Shown here: positions 27,171-36,185 of the stretch, in pieces
How the letters are laid out: the number at the start of each line of letters is the position of its first letter
How positions within the stretch are numbered: position 1 is the stretch's first letter
Origin: Desulfosudis oleivorans
Lineage (GTDB): Bacteria > Desulfobacterota > Desulfobacteria > Desulfobacterales > SURF-7
DNA: 64,000 nt
NCBI GenBank assembly: GCA_020723305.1
Contig: DYJC01000005.1
Span: 1-64,000 of the forward strand
Direction: 5' to 3'
The notes under the pieces: model-generated
Databases searched by the model: none
Seen by the model: only the letters and a program-made list of their open reading frames with translations
Told to the model about the DNA's origin: nothing
Made by a program: the position numbers and the translations under genes

Positions 27171-29192
27171 TTAAAGTGCCTGACGATCCGCCATATCCAT
27201 GAGCACACGTTCTCTTGCCTTGTCGATTCCAAGTTCTTTACGCTTCTTGTCAATATGAGCAATCATCTTGTGTGCATGCTTGATCGGATCTGGTTCACAA
27301 TCCCATTTTCCGCCATAGATGCTTTCCATCTCTTTGTACAGATAATCTTTGAAAACGGGTGCGCCATCAAGTGGCATATGATAACCAAATACAGTATATA
27401 CACCGGATGAAACAAAGTACTGTCCAATGGCAATCGCTTTTTCACTCATCCATTCCGGGGCTGATCCAGCTGCAGGAAGATCACAGAGATCATTTCCAAG
27501 ACCTCCTGCTTTTACAACCTCTGTTGCAGCCAGCAGAATTCGGGTATTATCAACACAAGACCCAAGATGAAGGACTGGTGGGATACCAACAACTTCACAC
27601 ACCTCAGCAAGACCCGGGCCACAGTATACAGCGGCTGTTTCAGGAGTCAAAAGACCGTGAGTTCCGCATGCAATCGCGCTACAGCCGGTTGTCAGAACAA
27701 TAACATCATTCTTGATCAGTTCCTTGATGAGTGTAATGTGTTCATTATTGTGTTTTGTTCTGGCGTTGTTACACCCAACAACTCCTGCAATCCCGCGAAT
27801 ACGGCCATTGATAATATTATCATTTAAAGTATAGTAGCTGCCACGGAAAGTTCCGCCGAGATGGTATTCAATGGATTCCACACCAAAACCGGCAATTTGG
27901 ACTTCTTTATATGGTGGAATGAAAATTTCGGCTTTTCTTTCCGTAAAACTGTCAGCGGCCAATCTAACGATTCGTTTTGCATCTTCCATTGCATGGTGTT
28001 CGTCAAATTCAATGTGAATAACATTACTCTGTTCCATCTTTGCCATAGGATGGGTTGTGATCAATTTGGTATGAAAACATTTGGCAACATTGGCCAGGTT
28101 CTGAAATACACACTGAACATCTACAACCATGGCATCACATGCACCGGTAATGATGGCAAGCTCCTGCTGCAAGAAAGTACCTGCAGGTGGAACACCGTGA
28201 CGCTGAAGTATCTCATTAGCTGTACAGCAGATACCGCCCAACTGGATGCCCTTTGCACCTTTTTCTTTTGCATAATCGAGCATTTCTTTTGATTGACAGG
28301 CTGCAACGATCATTTCAGAAAGAACCGGTTCATGACCATGCACAATAATATTCACATGATCCTCTTTCATGATTCCAAGGTTGGCTTCTGACTGAAGTGG
28401 AGATGGTGTCCCAAACATAACATCCTGAAGATCAGTTGCCATCATGGCACCACCCCACCCATCTGCAAGAGAAGTACGGGTGCATTGTTTGGTAATGTTT
28501 TTATAGTCCTGATCAACGCCCATATGAGTACGATGCATAATATCAACAACTTCACGGTCGATATTTCTAGGAAGCACGCCATTTTTCTTCCATTTTTCAT
28601 ACAAGGGTTTAGGTGCTCTCTTCAGATATACCAATTCACCTTCGGGTTTTCCCCACTCTGCTATCGCTTTTTCCGCTACTTCCAGAGCGATCTCATCCAG
28701 ATTACGGTCTTTTTCTTCACCGTTTACATCAACCTTCACAGCAACACCAAAATGAGGTGCTATGGAAATAAGCTTTTTGGGATCTTTGATCTTGTAATCC
28801 TGGGTTTCTTTTCTGGCAACCGACAGGAATACCTCGGCAACACTTCGGCCGTGATCGGAATGTGCAGCCGTTCCAGCTGCAACCATTCTTGCAAAGTTTC
28901 GAGCCGCAATGGTATTCGCTGTTGCACCACATAGACCCTTTCGAGTATCTTCACCTTCAATTCCGCCTTTTGGAAGGGGAAGACGACATGGACCCATTGC
29001 ACAATTTTTACAGCATGTGCCCTGAAGACCGATATTACAGGGTTTCATTGTAACTGCCCGATCAAAAACAGTTTCAATTCCGAGAGCGTGAGAGCGTTTA
29101 ATCATTTCCTGGGTTGACGGACAGATTGACGCTTCCATTGGATCTGCTAGCTTGGATGCCTTTTCTGCTTTTTCTTTTGTTTCTTCTGCCAT
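27171..29192 (-). CDS. cooS: Carbon monoxide dehydrogenase catalytic subunit (acetyl-CoA pathway type)
   Basis: Nickel-iron enzyme interconverting CO and CO2; paired here with AcsB so that CO can be channelled to acetyl-CoA synthesis or made from its cleavage. 673 residues, the expected length (also named acsA). N-terminal cysteines in MKPCNIGLQGTCCKNCAMGPC bind the D- and B-clusters; C-cluster residues lie in later motifs such as GGICCTANE, VVGCNNAR, TTGCSAIACGTHG and LGSCVDNTRI. GAGGAGG ribosome site. No cooC nickel-insertion ATPase gene is nearby. Confidence 0.97.
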   Translation of the reverse strand: MAEETKEKAEKASKLADPMEASICPSTQEMIKRSHALGIETVFDRAVTMKPCNIGLQGTCCKNCAMGPCRLPLPKGGIEGEDTRKGLCGATANTIAARNFARMVAAGTAAHSDHGRSVAEVFLSVARKETQDYKIKDPKKLISIAPHFGVAVKVDVNGEEKDRNLDEIALEVAEKAIAEWGKPEGELVYLKRAPKPLYEKWKKNGVLPRNIDREVVDIMHRTHMGVDQDYKNITKQCTRTSLADGWGGAMMATDLQDVMFGTPSPLQSEANLGIMKEDHVNIIVHGHEPVLSEMIVAACQSKEMLDYAKEKGAKGIQLGGICCTANEILQRHGVPPAGTFLQQELAIITGACDAMVVDVQCVFQNLANVAKCFHTKLITTHPMAKMEQSNVIHIEFDEHHAMEDAKRIVRLAADSFTERKAEIFIPPYKEVQIAGFGVESIEYHLGGTFRGSYYTLNDNIINGRIRGIAGVVGCNNARTKHNNEHITLIKELIKNDVIVLTTGCSAIACGTHGLLTPETAAVYCGPGLAEVCEVVGIPPVLHLGSCVDNTRILLAATEVVKAGGLGNDLCDLPAAGSAPEWMSEKAIAIGQYFVSSGVYTVFGYHMPLDGAPVFKDYLYKEMESIYGGKWDCEPDPIKHAHKMIAHIDKKRKELGIDKARERVLMDMADRQAL

Positions 29193-29262
29193 TAGAGGTT
29201 CCTCCTCAATATTGTTTTCCCGACAGCAAAAATTATTTTGATGCCGGATAGATCATAAAAGG

Positions 29263-30822
29263 CTAATACAACGGAATCCTTCTGTGGATTCGGTTCAGTG
29301 TTTCAAGTATTTTTTCGTTTTGATTTTTCTGCTCAGATGCAGCAGTCATGGAAATAACTATTCCTTCTGCTTTCTTTGCACGTTCTGCTGCATGTTTTTC
29401 GCGCTCTGCAGCACGCTTCAGCCGAAGTTCATTTTCCTGCTCTCCACGCTTTGCAGCAGCATCTGCTTCTGCTTTGGCCTTTGCCGCAGCTTCAGCTTTC
29501 GCTTTTGCTTCTGCATCAGCCTTTGCTTTCGCTTCAGCATCTGCTTTGGCTTTGGCTTGCGCTTCTGCAGCGGCCTTGGCATCCATTTCTGCCTTCACTT
29601 TTGCAGCAGCTTCGGCTTCTGCCTGAGCGGCAGCATCAACAGCCGGAGCAGCCTTCTTGGGTGCAGCTTTGGGCGCAGCCTTAGGTGCTGCTTTGGGCGC
29701 TGCTTTGGGTGCAACTTTGGGTGCAGCTTTGGGTTCTGCCTTTGGTGCTGCGGCTTTCTTGGGTGCTGCGGCCTTTTCTTCCTCGATAGTCAAATTCGGT
29801 TTTGGTGAAATTGCCGTATAATCAATCGCAACATCACTCAGTTGTTTTTTAATTGCCGCAACGTCTTTTGCAGATCCGCCATCGATCAACAGATCGATAA
29901 ACGCCTTGGTCAGACGGATCGATTCCGGATGTCTCATGATCAGTATGTCTGATCCAGCCAGCAGAAAAGCAACCGCCCCAATGGCTTCCATTAAAACGCC
30001 GCGTTTTTCAGGATCTCCCAATGAAGGCGCTTCACTTGCAGACTGTTTGGCTTCTTTGGTTTTCCAGGTTTCATTGCCGAGGTTATTAATCATCGGGAAT
30101 TGCAGTTTGTCATCTCCCTGTGCCATGGCAGCCATGCGGAGACGTTCCATAACCGAATATGTATATTCCAGACCATATCCCAATGCACTGGTTGTCGGAT
30201 CCATAATAATTTTATCTTTGGATACCCCAAGGTTTTCCAGAAGAATGTTTACCTGTTTTGCAAGATTCACATCAATAGCAGAAGAAGAAATAATCGTGTG
30301 ACCAAATCCCATTGCCGAAGCACCGATTCCCTTGTGGTTTTTGTCTTCAACCGGCCCAAGCGAAAGATTTCCGCCTTCGCATTCTTCAGAAACTTTCTTC
30401 AATACTTCCTCATCCTTTTGAGGATTTGCGCAACCCCAAACAATGAGAGGTACATCGATGGCTTTCATAACCTTTTTTACAGTTGCGGCTGCTTCCGCGG
30501 CACTTGCGTTCCGATCATTCGGATCCACGCTTTTTAACTGAAGAACAATGGCTTCCGCACCAAAGTCTTTTACACATTTCTTTGCCCAAGCCACTGGATC
30601 GGATATTACGTCCTTAAAATGCACCTTACAGGATTCCGCCCACTCTTTTGGCTCAATATCCCAAACTTCCATTGCTATTTTGGGTTTATTGGGCATTTTA
30701 CCCTCAAACTGATAAAAAGGATAGCTTGTTTCGCCACCAAGCTTGAGTGCCTTTTTCCCTTTTCCTATTGAAATCTCCTTAATGCCGCCGGCATAGGATT
30801 CTTTAACAATTTCAAAGCCCAA
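29263..30822 (-). CDS. acsD: Corrinoid/iron-sulfur protein small (delta) subunit with long Ala/Lys-rich tail
   Basis: Partner of AcsC in methyl transfer. The TIM-barrel core fills residues 1 to about 345 and looks complete. It is followed by an unusual low-complexity tail of about 170 residues: Pro-Lys-Ala repeats (AAPK units, about 352-395), then Ala/Lys/Glu/Asp repeats such as AKAKADAE (about 396-487, likely one long helix), and a basic end (RIHRRIPLY). Standard AcsD proteins are near 310-325 residues. The start is TTG at 30822, seven bases or so after a strong AAGGAGGT; no better start exists. It is the first gene of acsD-cooS-acsB-acsC-acsE. Confidence 0.93.
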   Translation of the reverse strand: MGFEIVKESYAGGIKEISIGKGKKALKLGGETSYPFYQFEGKMPNKPKIAMEVWDIEPKEWAESCKVHFKDVISDPVAWAKKCVKDFGAEAIVLQLKSVDPNDRNASAAEAAATVKKVMKAIDVPLIVWGCANPQKDEEVLKKVSEECEGGNLSLGPVEDKNHKGIGASAMGFGHTIISSSAIDVNLAKQVNILLENLGVSKDKIIMDPTTSALGYGLEYTYSVMERLRMAAMAQGDDKLQFPMINNLGNETWKTKEAKQSASEAPSLGDPEKRGVLMEAIGAVAFLLAGSDILIMRHPESIRLTKAFIDLLIDGGSAKDVAAIKKQLSDVAIDYTAISPKPNLTIEEEKAAAPKKAAAPKAEPKAAPKVAPKAAPKAAPKAAPKAAPKKAAPAVDAAAQAEAEAAAKVKAEMDAKAAAEAQAKAKADAEAKAKADAEAKAKAEAAAKAKAEADAAAKRGEQENELRLKRAAEREKHAAERAKKAEGIVISMTAASEQKNQNEKILETLNRIHRRIPLY

Positions 30823-31178
30823 AATGACCTCCTTATCGATAAGACATTATAATAATCGAAGGTTATAAGATTCATGATCTTGATCTATCGCGCCACTCGA
30901 TAGAAAATGATTGTCAATTGTGATTGATTCGGCCTTTCCCCCTTTCATTTTTTTTAAATTTGTTAATTATATTTATAATTTATATCTAAACATCGGATTC
31001 AATATAGTTATCAAAATAAAATCAAATATGATTCCAGAGAAAAAAAACACCTTTCCCCATTTTAAAAAACCAAAGAAATCTCTTACATCGTGATCTTGAA
31101 TTTGTCAATAGAAGAGCTTGGAAAAACGACTGAATCAATTCAAATCCAACAATTTGAATTTAGAACCGATTTGTTTTT
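30823..31178 (-). other. 356-base leader and promoter region of the acs operon
   Basis: AT-rich, no gene seen. After acsV it carries a 9-bp stem-loop AATTCAAAT/ATTTGAATT (31137-31160), a promoter candidate (31080-31108) and, closer to acsD, a small hairpin CTATCG/CGATAG around 30885-30905 (minus strand). I looked for a cobalamin riboswitch B12-box, plausible for a corrinoid operon, and did not recognise one. Confidence 0.45.
31080..31108 (-). promoter_or_regulatory. Candidate promoter of acsD-cooS-acsB-acsC-acsE
   Basis: Minus-strand TTGACA (31108-31103), 17-base spacer, then TAAGAG (31085-31080). The -35 is perfect but the -10 is weak. If used, it gives a leader of about 250 bases before acsD. 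Confidence 0.35.
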
Positions 31179-33116
31179 TTAACGTTTTTGTCTTGCCTCC
31201 AGCCGTTTCTTGAGTTTTGGGAAATGCTCCATATCTGTGTGGGGCAAAAACAGCGCCGCAATATAATGATCCATAAAGGAATGAGTTTCCGACAACTCAA
31301 AATTTGTCATCATCTGGGTAACCTGACCGACATCCCGCCGGATTCGGTTGGTCAGGGAGCTCATTTTTGCACCCATCAGGGATCCATTCCCTACAAAGGT
31401 AACCTTATCCGTATCAATTTCAGGCAGCAGCCCGATAACAATCGCTTTTTCAAGATCGATATAACTTCCGAAACCACCAGCCAGTATGATTCGATCCAGA
31501 TCATAAATGCTCAACCCCACCTCTTCCAGCAGGGTTTGACAGCCACTGAAAATCGCTCCCTTGGCGCGGATCAGGTTTTCTATATCAATCTCCGTCAGTA
31601 CCACATCCCGATCGATCTGGGACTCATGTTGCCAAGCCAATACATATTCCCATACATTCTGGATTTCCCGTATCCGCGGGGTTTTCAGATCCCGGTTGAA
31701 TTTTCCAAGATTGTTGATGATTCCCATCTCAAACATGGTCGCAACCATAATAATGAGACCGGAACCGCAAATCCCCTTGGGCCGGACATTCCCGATGGTA
31801 ATATTCATCGGTTCAAGGGTTATTGGATCAATGGAAAAATCTTCGATAGCCCCTTTTGTTGCCCGCATTCCCATTTTAATTCCACCGCCCTCAAAGGCAG
31901 GGCCTGCTGAACAGGCTGCACAGGCAAGCCAATCTTTGTTCCCGACAACAATTTCGGCATTGGTTCCGATGTCGATATACAATGTGAGCTCCTCGGTTCG
32001 ATATATGCCCGAACCCATAACACCAGCCACAATATCACCGCCCACATAGCTGGATATCTGAGGGTAAACAAGCGCAACCACATGGTCACCCAGATTCATC
32101 CCGATATCCTTTGCACGAATCGGCGGATAAATCGTTGCAGCCGGAACATAGGGAGCACGACGAATATATCTGGGATTTACCTGCAACATGAGCTGGGTCA
32201 TGGTTGTGTTTCCGGCCAGCGTAATCGTTGATATCTCATCCGGATCGATCCCGGCTATTTTGACGATCTTTTCAATCACATTATTGATGGTATGAACAAC
32301 CGCATCATGCAGGATTTCCATCCCGCCTTCCTTTTCCGCAAACATAATTCTGGAAATCACATCTTCGCCATAACTGATCTGCCCGTTAAAATCACCATAT
32401 TCACTCAGCACTTCTCCGGTCACCAGATCCAAAATCTGCCCATACACGGTTGTGGTTCCAATATCCATTGCAATGGCGTAATTCTGGGAACTCGTATCCC
32501 CCGCTTGGATATTGATAATACGGGTCTTGCTGCCTTCCCGAACCGGACGTTCCAGGGTTGCGGTAACCCGGAAATTATCTTTCCGCAGGATATCGGGAAT
32601 CTTACGAATAACCGGCAGGGTAAGCTGTAGTCTCTCTTCACCATAATTGAGCTTTAAAAAGCTTACCAGCCGGGTAACATCCGGAAGATGATCCTGGGCG
32701 GTCGGCTCCGGCAACTCCAAGTACCTTTTTTCAACCGGTGGCAAAAACAGACCTTTTTCCTTTAAATCATTAAAATCCATCTGTTTAATTTTGGCTTTCC
32801 GGCGCGGGGCACTTTGCTGATTCAATACACCGGCATCAACAACGGATTCAACGGGAATCCGGACTACCAGATTGCTTCTCACCTTTGCCTGACAAGCGAG
32901 CCGATACCCCTTTTCAATATCACCATCATCCAGCAGGGAGGATATACCGTCTTCAACAGCGCCATCTTCAATTATGACCCGGCATTTCCCGCAAACCCCC
33001 TCACCGCCGCAGGAAGCATTCACATGCACACCCGCTTCCATTGCAGCGCGGATCACTGTTATTCCATCTTCTGCCTGAATCTCTTTATTATGGGGCAAAA
33101 ATTTGATCGTGAACAT
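31179..33116 (-). CDS. acsV: Reductive activator of the corrinoid/iron-sulfur protein (ASKHA ATPase with [2Fe-2S] domain)
   Basis: Uses ATP to re-reduce the inactive Co(II) form of the corrinoid protein to Co(I). 645 residues. The N-terminal plant-type ferredoxin domain has cluster cysteines C36, C42, C45 and C75 (SCGGEGVCGKC...LACQ), and a large ASKHA-fold domain begins near 215 (AMDIGTTTVYGQ) with further phosphate-binding loops (DIGTNAEIVVG, AGGFGSYID). It lies upstream of acsD on the same strand, separated by 356 bases, so probably under its own control. A 124-bp repeat element with an outward promoter sits 36 bases in front of its start. Confidence 0.93.
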   Translation of the reverse strand: MFTIKFLPHNKEIQAEDGITVIRAAMEAGVHVNASCGGEGVCGKCRVIIEDGAVEDGISSLLDDGDIEKGYRLACQAKVRSNLVVRIPVESVVDAGVLNQQSAPRRKAKIKQMDFNDLKEKGLFLPPVEKRYLELPEPTAQDHLPDVTRLVSFLKLNYGEERLQLTLPVIRKIPDILRKDNFRVTATLERPVREGSKTRIINIQAGDTSSQNYAIAMDIGTTTVYGQILDLVTGEVLSEYGDFNGQISYGEDVISRIMFAEKEGGMEILHDAVVHTINNVIEKIVKIAGIDPDEISTITLAGNTTMTQLMLQVNPRYIRRAPYVPAATIYPPIRAKDIGMNLGDHVVALVYPQISSYVGGDIVAGVMGSGIYRTEELTLYIDIGTNAEIVVGNKDWLACAACSAGPAFEGGGIKMGMRATKGAIEDFSIDPITLEPMNITIGNVRPKGICGSGLIIMVATMFEMGIINNLGKFNRDLKTPRIREIQNVWEYVLAWQHESQIDRDVVLTEIDIENLIRAKGAIFSGCQTLLEEVGLSIYDLDRIILAGGFGSYIDLEKAIVIGLLPEIDTDKVTFVGNGSLMGAKMSSLTNRIRRDVGQVTQMMTNFELSETHSFMDHYIAALFLPHTDMEHFPKLKKRLEARQKR

Positions 33117-33152
33117 TTCACCGTATTTCCTGTAGGCCTCTTGAAAAAAACA

Positions 33153-33276
33153 TGAGCCAATTTCAAAACGATTATAAAGTGTCCTACCGGCGAAAGTCAG
33201 TGCCCAGAAAAGAGCCGAAAATACTGGATTCTAGTTTTCGCCGGAACTAGAACAGCAGACTTTTGAAATTGACTCA
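33153..33276. mobile_element. 124-bp MITE-like inverted-repeat element, copy 1 (upstream of acsV)
   Basis: Bounded by near-perfect 16-base inverted repeats (TGAGCCAATTTCAAAA at the left, TTTTGAAATTGACTCA at the right), with inner inverted repeats CCGGCGAAA (33187-33195) and TTTCGCCGG (33236-33244) and a central CCAG/CTGG pair. A second copy of exactly the same length, differing at 11 of 124 positions with no indels, lies at 49733-49856. It encodes no protein, so any transposition would depend on an enzyme supplied elsewhere. Confidence 0.8.
33171..33200 (-). promoter_or_regulatory. Promoter carried by the repeat element, reading into acsV
   Basis: On the minus strand the element contains CTGACT (33200-33195), an 18-base spacer and a perfect -10 TATAAT (33176-33171). 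The start would fall near 33163, about 47 bases before the acsV ATG. The same boxes and spacing are preserved in the second copy at 49809-49838. Confidence 0.5.
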
Positions 33277-33451
33277 TTTAACATTTTTATGTTTGAAATG
33301 ATTCAAAATCGAAAATCGACAAAAAGATTAATCGATCTTTTCATTATAATCAACTTGAAAAAAAATATCAGTTGATTATATTATAGGGGAATTGCAGTGA
33401 TGCAAAAAAAATTAAAAAATCATCCAGTAGATGAATCAAGGAGAAAATAAC

Positions 33452-33631
33452 ATGCCCGTGTATGAATTTGAATGTCCGGAAGGAACTGTTTTCGAGAGAC
33501 TGGTAAAAATGGATACCAAACAGATTAACTGCCCAAAATGTGGGAAGCCTGCCAAAAAAATTATGTCCCAGTGTGCCTTTGAATTAAAGGGGGGCGGATG
33601 GTATGCAGATGGATATGCCTCTAAAAAATAG
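33452..33631 (+). CDS. FmdB-type zinc ribbon protein (short, degenerate first knuckle)
   Basis: 59 residues starting MPVYEFECPEG, with a second knuckle CPKC near 27-30. The usual FmdB form has CxxC in both halves; here the first pair is reduced to a single Cys (CPEG). An AAGGAG ribosome site precedes the ATG at 33452, which is preferred over an in-frame ATG seven codons earlier. FmdB proteins are small regulators or accessory factors of unclear role. A related gene follows after 21 bases. Confidence 0.75.
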   Translation: MPVYEFECPEGTVFERLVKMDTKQINCPKCGKPAKKIMSQCAFELKGGGWYADGYASKK

Positions 33632-33652
33632 ATAATCCCGAAAGAATCCAAC

Positions 33653-33865
33653 ATGCCCATTTTTGAATTTATCTGTAAAAAATGCAGCCACCGTTTCGAA
33701 GCGCTTTTTCTCGGTTCTGAAAACCGGAAATCAATTTGTCCCAATTGCAACAGCCGGTCTGTGGAAAAACTGATGTCTGCCGGAGCCATTCGACCCAATG
33801 GAATCCCGACCGGTGCAGGAGGATTCAGCCAGCCGGCCTGTAATTCAACCGCAGGTAGCAGGTGA
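33653..33865 (+). CDS. FmdB-type zinc ribbon protein
   Basis: 70 residues: MPIFEFICKKC then CPNCNSRSVEK, the standard two-knuckle zinc ribbon, followed by a Gly/Pro/Ser-rich tail with one more Cys. It lies 21 bases after the preceding FmdB-like gene and is probably co-transcribed. Function unknown; a third family member lies at 63367. Confidence 0.82.
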   Translation: MPIFEFICKKCSHRFEALFLGSENRKSICPNCNSRSVEKLMSAGAIRPNGIPTGAGGFSQPACNSTAGSR

Positions 33866-33947
33866 AGGGCCTGATTGATCGTTTCTCAGGTAGAGAAATA
33901 CAATGACCATAATAAAATCACTCCCTTTCTTTCCCTGCAATCCATGC

Positions 33948-36125
33948 TCATTTTCCCAGCCGGTATTTCAGCCGGGTAAACCGGTGCTGTGTTTTATTGT
34001 TTTTTACGCTGATTGCCAGGGCTTTTCGCGTTCCGACCATGACCACCAGTTTTTTGCCCCTGGTCACAGCCGTATAGATCAAATTTCGCTGAAGAAGCAT
34101 GTAATGCTGCGTCAGAACCGGTATCACCACCGCCGGATATTCAGATCCCTGGGATTTATGGACGGATATCGCATAAGCCAGAACGATCTCATCCAGATCC
34201 GAAAAATCATATACCATATTCCGGCCGTCAAAACAGATCACAACCTCCTGCTGTTCACTGGAAACAGAATGGATTCTTCCGATGTCGCCATTGAAAACGT
34301 CCTTGTCATAATTATTGCGGATCTGCATCACCTTATCATTGACCAGGAAACTCCGGTTCCCGCTGACCACACCCCTGCCTTCATGATTCAAGGCTTTCTG
34401 AAGTTCCTGATTCAGATTTCCGGCCCCGACGACACCCCGGTGCATGGGAGACAATACCTGGATATCATTTACTGCATGAAATCCGAACCGATCTGGAATG
34501 CGGGTTGTCACAAGCTGTAAAATATTTTCAAGTACTTTTTGCGGATCCTCCTGCTCGATAAAATAAAAATCATCATTCTGCGACGGCTTCCCGGTATAGG
34601 GAACAATACCATTATTGATGCTATGAGCGTTTACGATAATCCGGCTTTTCTGCGCCTGCCTGAAAATTTCGTTCAACCGGACAACGGCAACCTTTTCAGA
34701 GTTGATAATATCATTCAGGACGTTCCCGGCTCCCACGGACGGCAACTGATTCACATCCCCCACGAGAATAAATGTCGAATGCACGGGAATTGCCTTCAAA
34801 AGATGATGCATCAGCACCGTGTCCATCATGGATGCCTCGTCAACAATCAGCAGATCGCAATCCAGGGGGCTGTCCTCATCTTTTTGAAAACCGCCTCTGG
34901 TCATGCTGAACTCCAGAAGCCGGTGGATGGTTCTGGATTCATGGCCGGTGGTCTCACTCATCCTTTTGGCAGCCCGGCCGGTTGGCGCGGCAAGAAGGAT
35001 TTTCACCTGAAGCTGACTGAATATCTTCAGCACCGCGTTGATGATGGTCGTCTTTCCGGTTCCAGGTCCACCGGTAATCACCATGACCTTGTTGTGTATG
35101 GCTGCCTGGATCGCCTCAATCTGTCTGGACGCCAGGGTAATCGAAAGCTGTTTCTGAACCCAATCCAGTGCCTTGTCCTCCTGAATCCTGCGGATCGATT
35201 TTTCCCCTTGAACCAGGCGTTTCAGCCGTTTACTGATACTGGTCTCGCAAAAATGAAATTTTTCGAGATAAACCGCCTTGTTGTTTTCCGGATCTTCCTC
35301 TCCGGAATGATTGAGATCCTCAATAACAATATGTTTTTCCAATTCTATTGCGGCAATCCCTTCCACAACATCATCTCTGTCCACATCCAGAATTTTCCGG
35401 CACTCGGCGATCAACGGTTCATACGGAAAATAAACATGGCCGTCATCAGAAAGCTGATGAAGCACATAAATGATCCCGGCCTTGATCCGTAGGGGTGAAT
35501 TTTTTTGAAATCCCAGTTTCTCCGCAATATGATCAGCTGTGATAAATCCGATTCCGAAAATATCCATTGCCAGTCGATATGGATTTTCCGTTACAATCGG
35601 AATCGAACTGTTTCCATACTGCTTGAAAATCTTTGCCGCATAACCGGAACTTACCCCATGGGACTGGAGGAACACCATCACCTCCCGGATCTCCTTCTGA
35701 TCATCCCAGGCTTTTTGGATCATCTCAATCCGCTTTTTCCCGATTCCCTCAACCTCGCCAAGTCTTTCAATATTTTTTTCAATCACCGTAAGCGTATCTT
35801 CCCCAAACCGATTGACAATCCGTTTGGCCATTACCGGGCCGATTCCTTTGATCAGCCCGGAACCAAGATATTTCCGAATTCCATAAACCGATGCCGGGAT
35901 GGCAGTTCGGTATTGAATCACCTTGAATTGCTCCCCGAATTTCGGATGAGAGATCCACTGCCCTTTCATATGGAGAACCTCTCCTGGAGAAGGTGCGATC
36001 AGGTTCCCTACAATTGTTATCAGATCGGACTGCCCATATACCTTTACCCGGGCGATTGTATAACCGGTCTCTTCACTATGATAGGTTACCCGTTCTATCT
36101 GCCCGTTTAAATCCGTCTGCATCAA
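33948..36125 (-). CDS. recD2: RecD2-type ATP-dependent 5'-3' DNA helicase
   Basis: 725-residue superfamily 1B helicase. The N-terminal region has helix-hairpin-helix repeats (GIGPVMAKRIV, GEVEGIGKKRIE) typical of RecD2 and absent from RecD of RecBCD; Walker A GGPGTGKTT at 352-360, Walker B LLIVDEASMMD near 430, and a C-terminal UvrD-like motif (YAISVHKSQGSEYPAV). No recB or recC is nearby, which agrees with the stand-alone RecD2 class involved in DNA damage tolerance. Confidence 0.92.
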   Translation of the reverse strand: MMQTDLNGQIERVTYHSEETGYTIARVKVYGQSDLITIVGNLIAPSPGEVLHMKGQWISHPKFGEQFKVIQYRTAIPASVYGIRKYLGSGLIKGIGPVMAKRIVNRFGEDTLTVIEKNIERLGEVEGIGKKRIEMIQKAWDDQKEIREVMVFLQSHGVSSGYAAKIFKQYGNSSIPIVTENPYRLAMDIFGIGFITADHIAEKLGFQKNSPLRIKAGIIYVLHQLSDDGHVYFPYEPLIAECRKILDVDRDDVVEGIAAIELEKHIVIEDLNHSGEEDPENNKAVYLEKFHFCETSISKRLKRLVQGEKSIRRIQEDKALDWVQKQLSITLASRQIEAIQAAIHNKVMVITGGPGTGKTTIINAVLKIFSQLQVKILLAAPTGRAAKRMSETTGHESRTIHRLLEFSMTRGGFQKDEDSPLDCDLLIVDEASMMDTVLMHHLLKAIPVHSTFILVGDVNQLPSVGAGNVLNDIINSEKVAVVRLNEIFRQAQKSRIIVNAHSINNGIVPYTGKPSQNDDFYFIEQEDPQKVLENILQLVTTRIPDRFGFHAVNDIQVLSPMHRGVVGAGNLNQELQKALNHEGRGVVSGNRSFLVNDKVMQIRNNYDKDVFNGDIGRIHSVSSEQQEVVICFDGRNMVYDFSDLDEIVLAYAISVHKSQGSEYPAVVIPVLTQHYMLLQRNLIYTAVTRGKKLVVMVGTRKALAISVKNNKTQHRFTRLKYRLGK

Positions 36126-36185
36126 TTCTCCATAACCCTAACAGAGGATGTGCTAAGATATTTATTACAGGATGCCGGATAGCCA

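Noticed and set aside
29284-29808. Plus-strand frames rich in Cys/Phe/Leu opposite acsD
   Set aside because: They are the antisense image of the Ala/Lys repeat tail; no ribosome site and no family resemblance.
30823-31178. Cobalamin riboswitch before acsD
   Set aside because: Looked for because the operon makes a corrinoid protein, but no B12-box or matching helices were recognised by eye; a covariance-model search would settle it.
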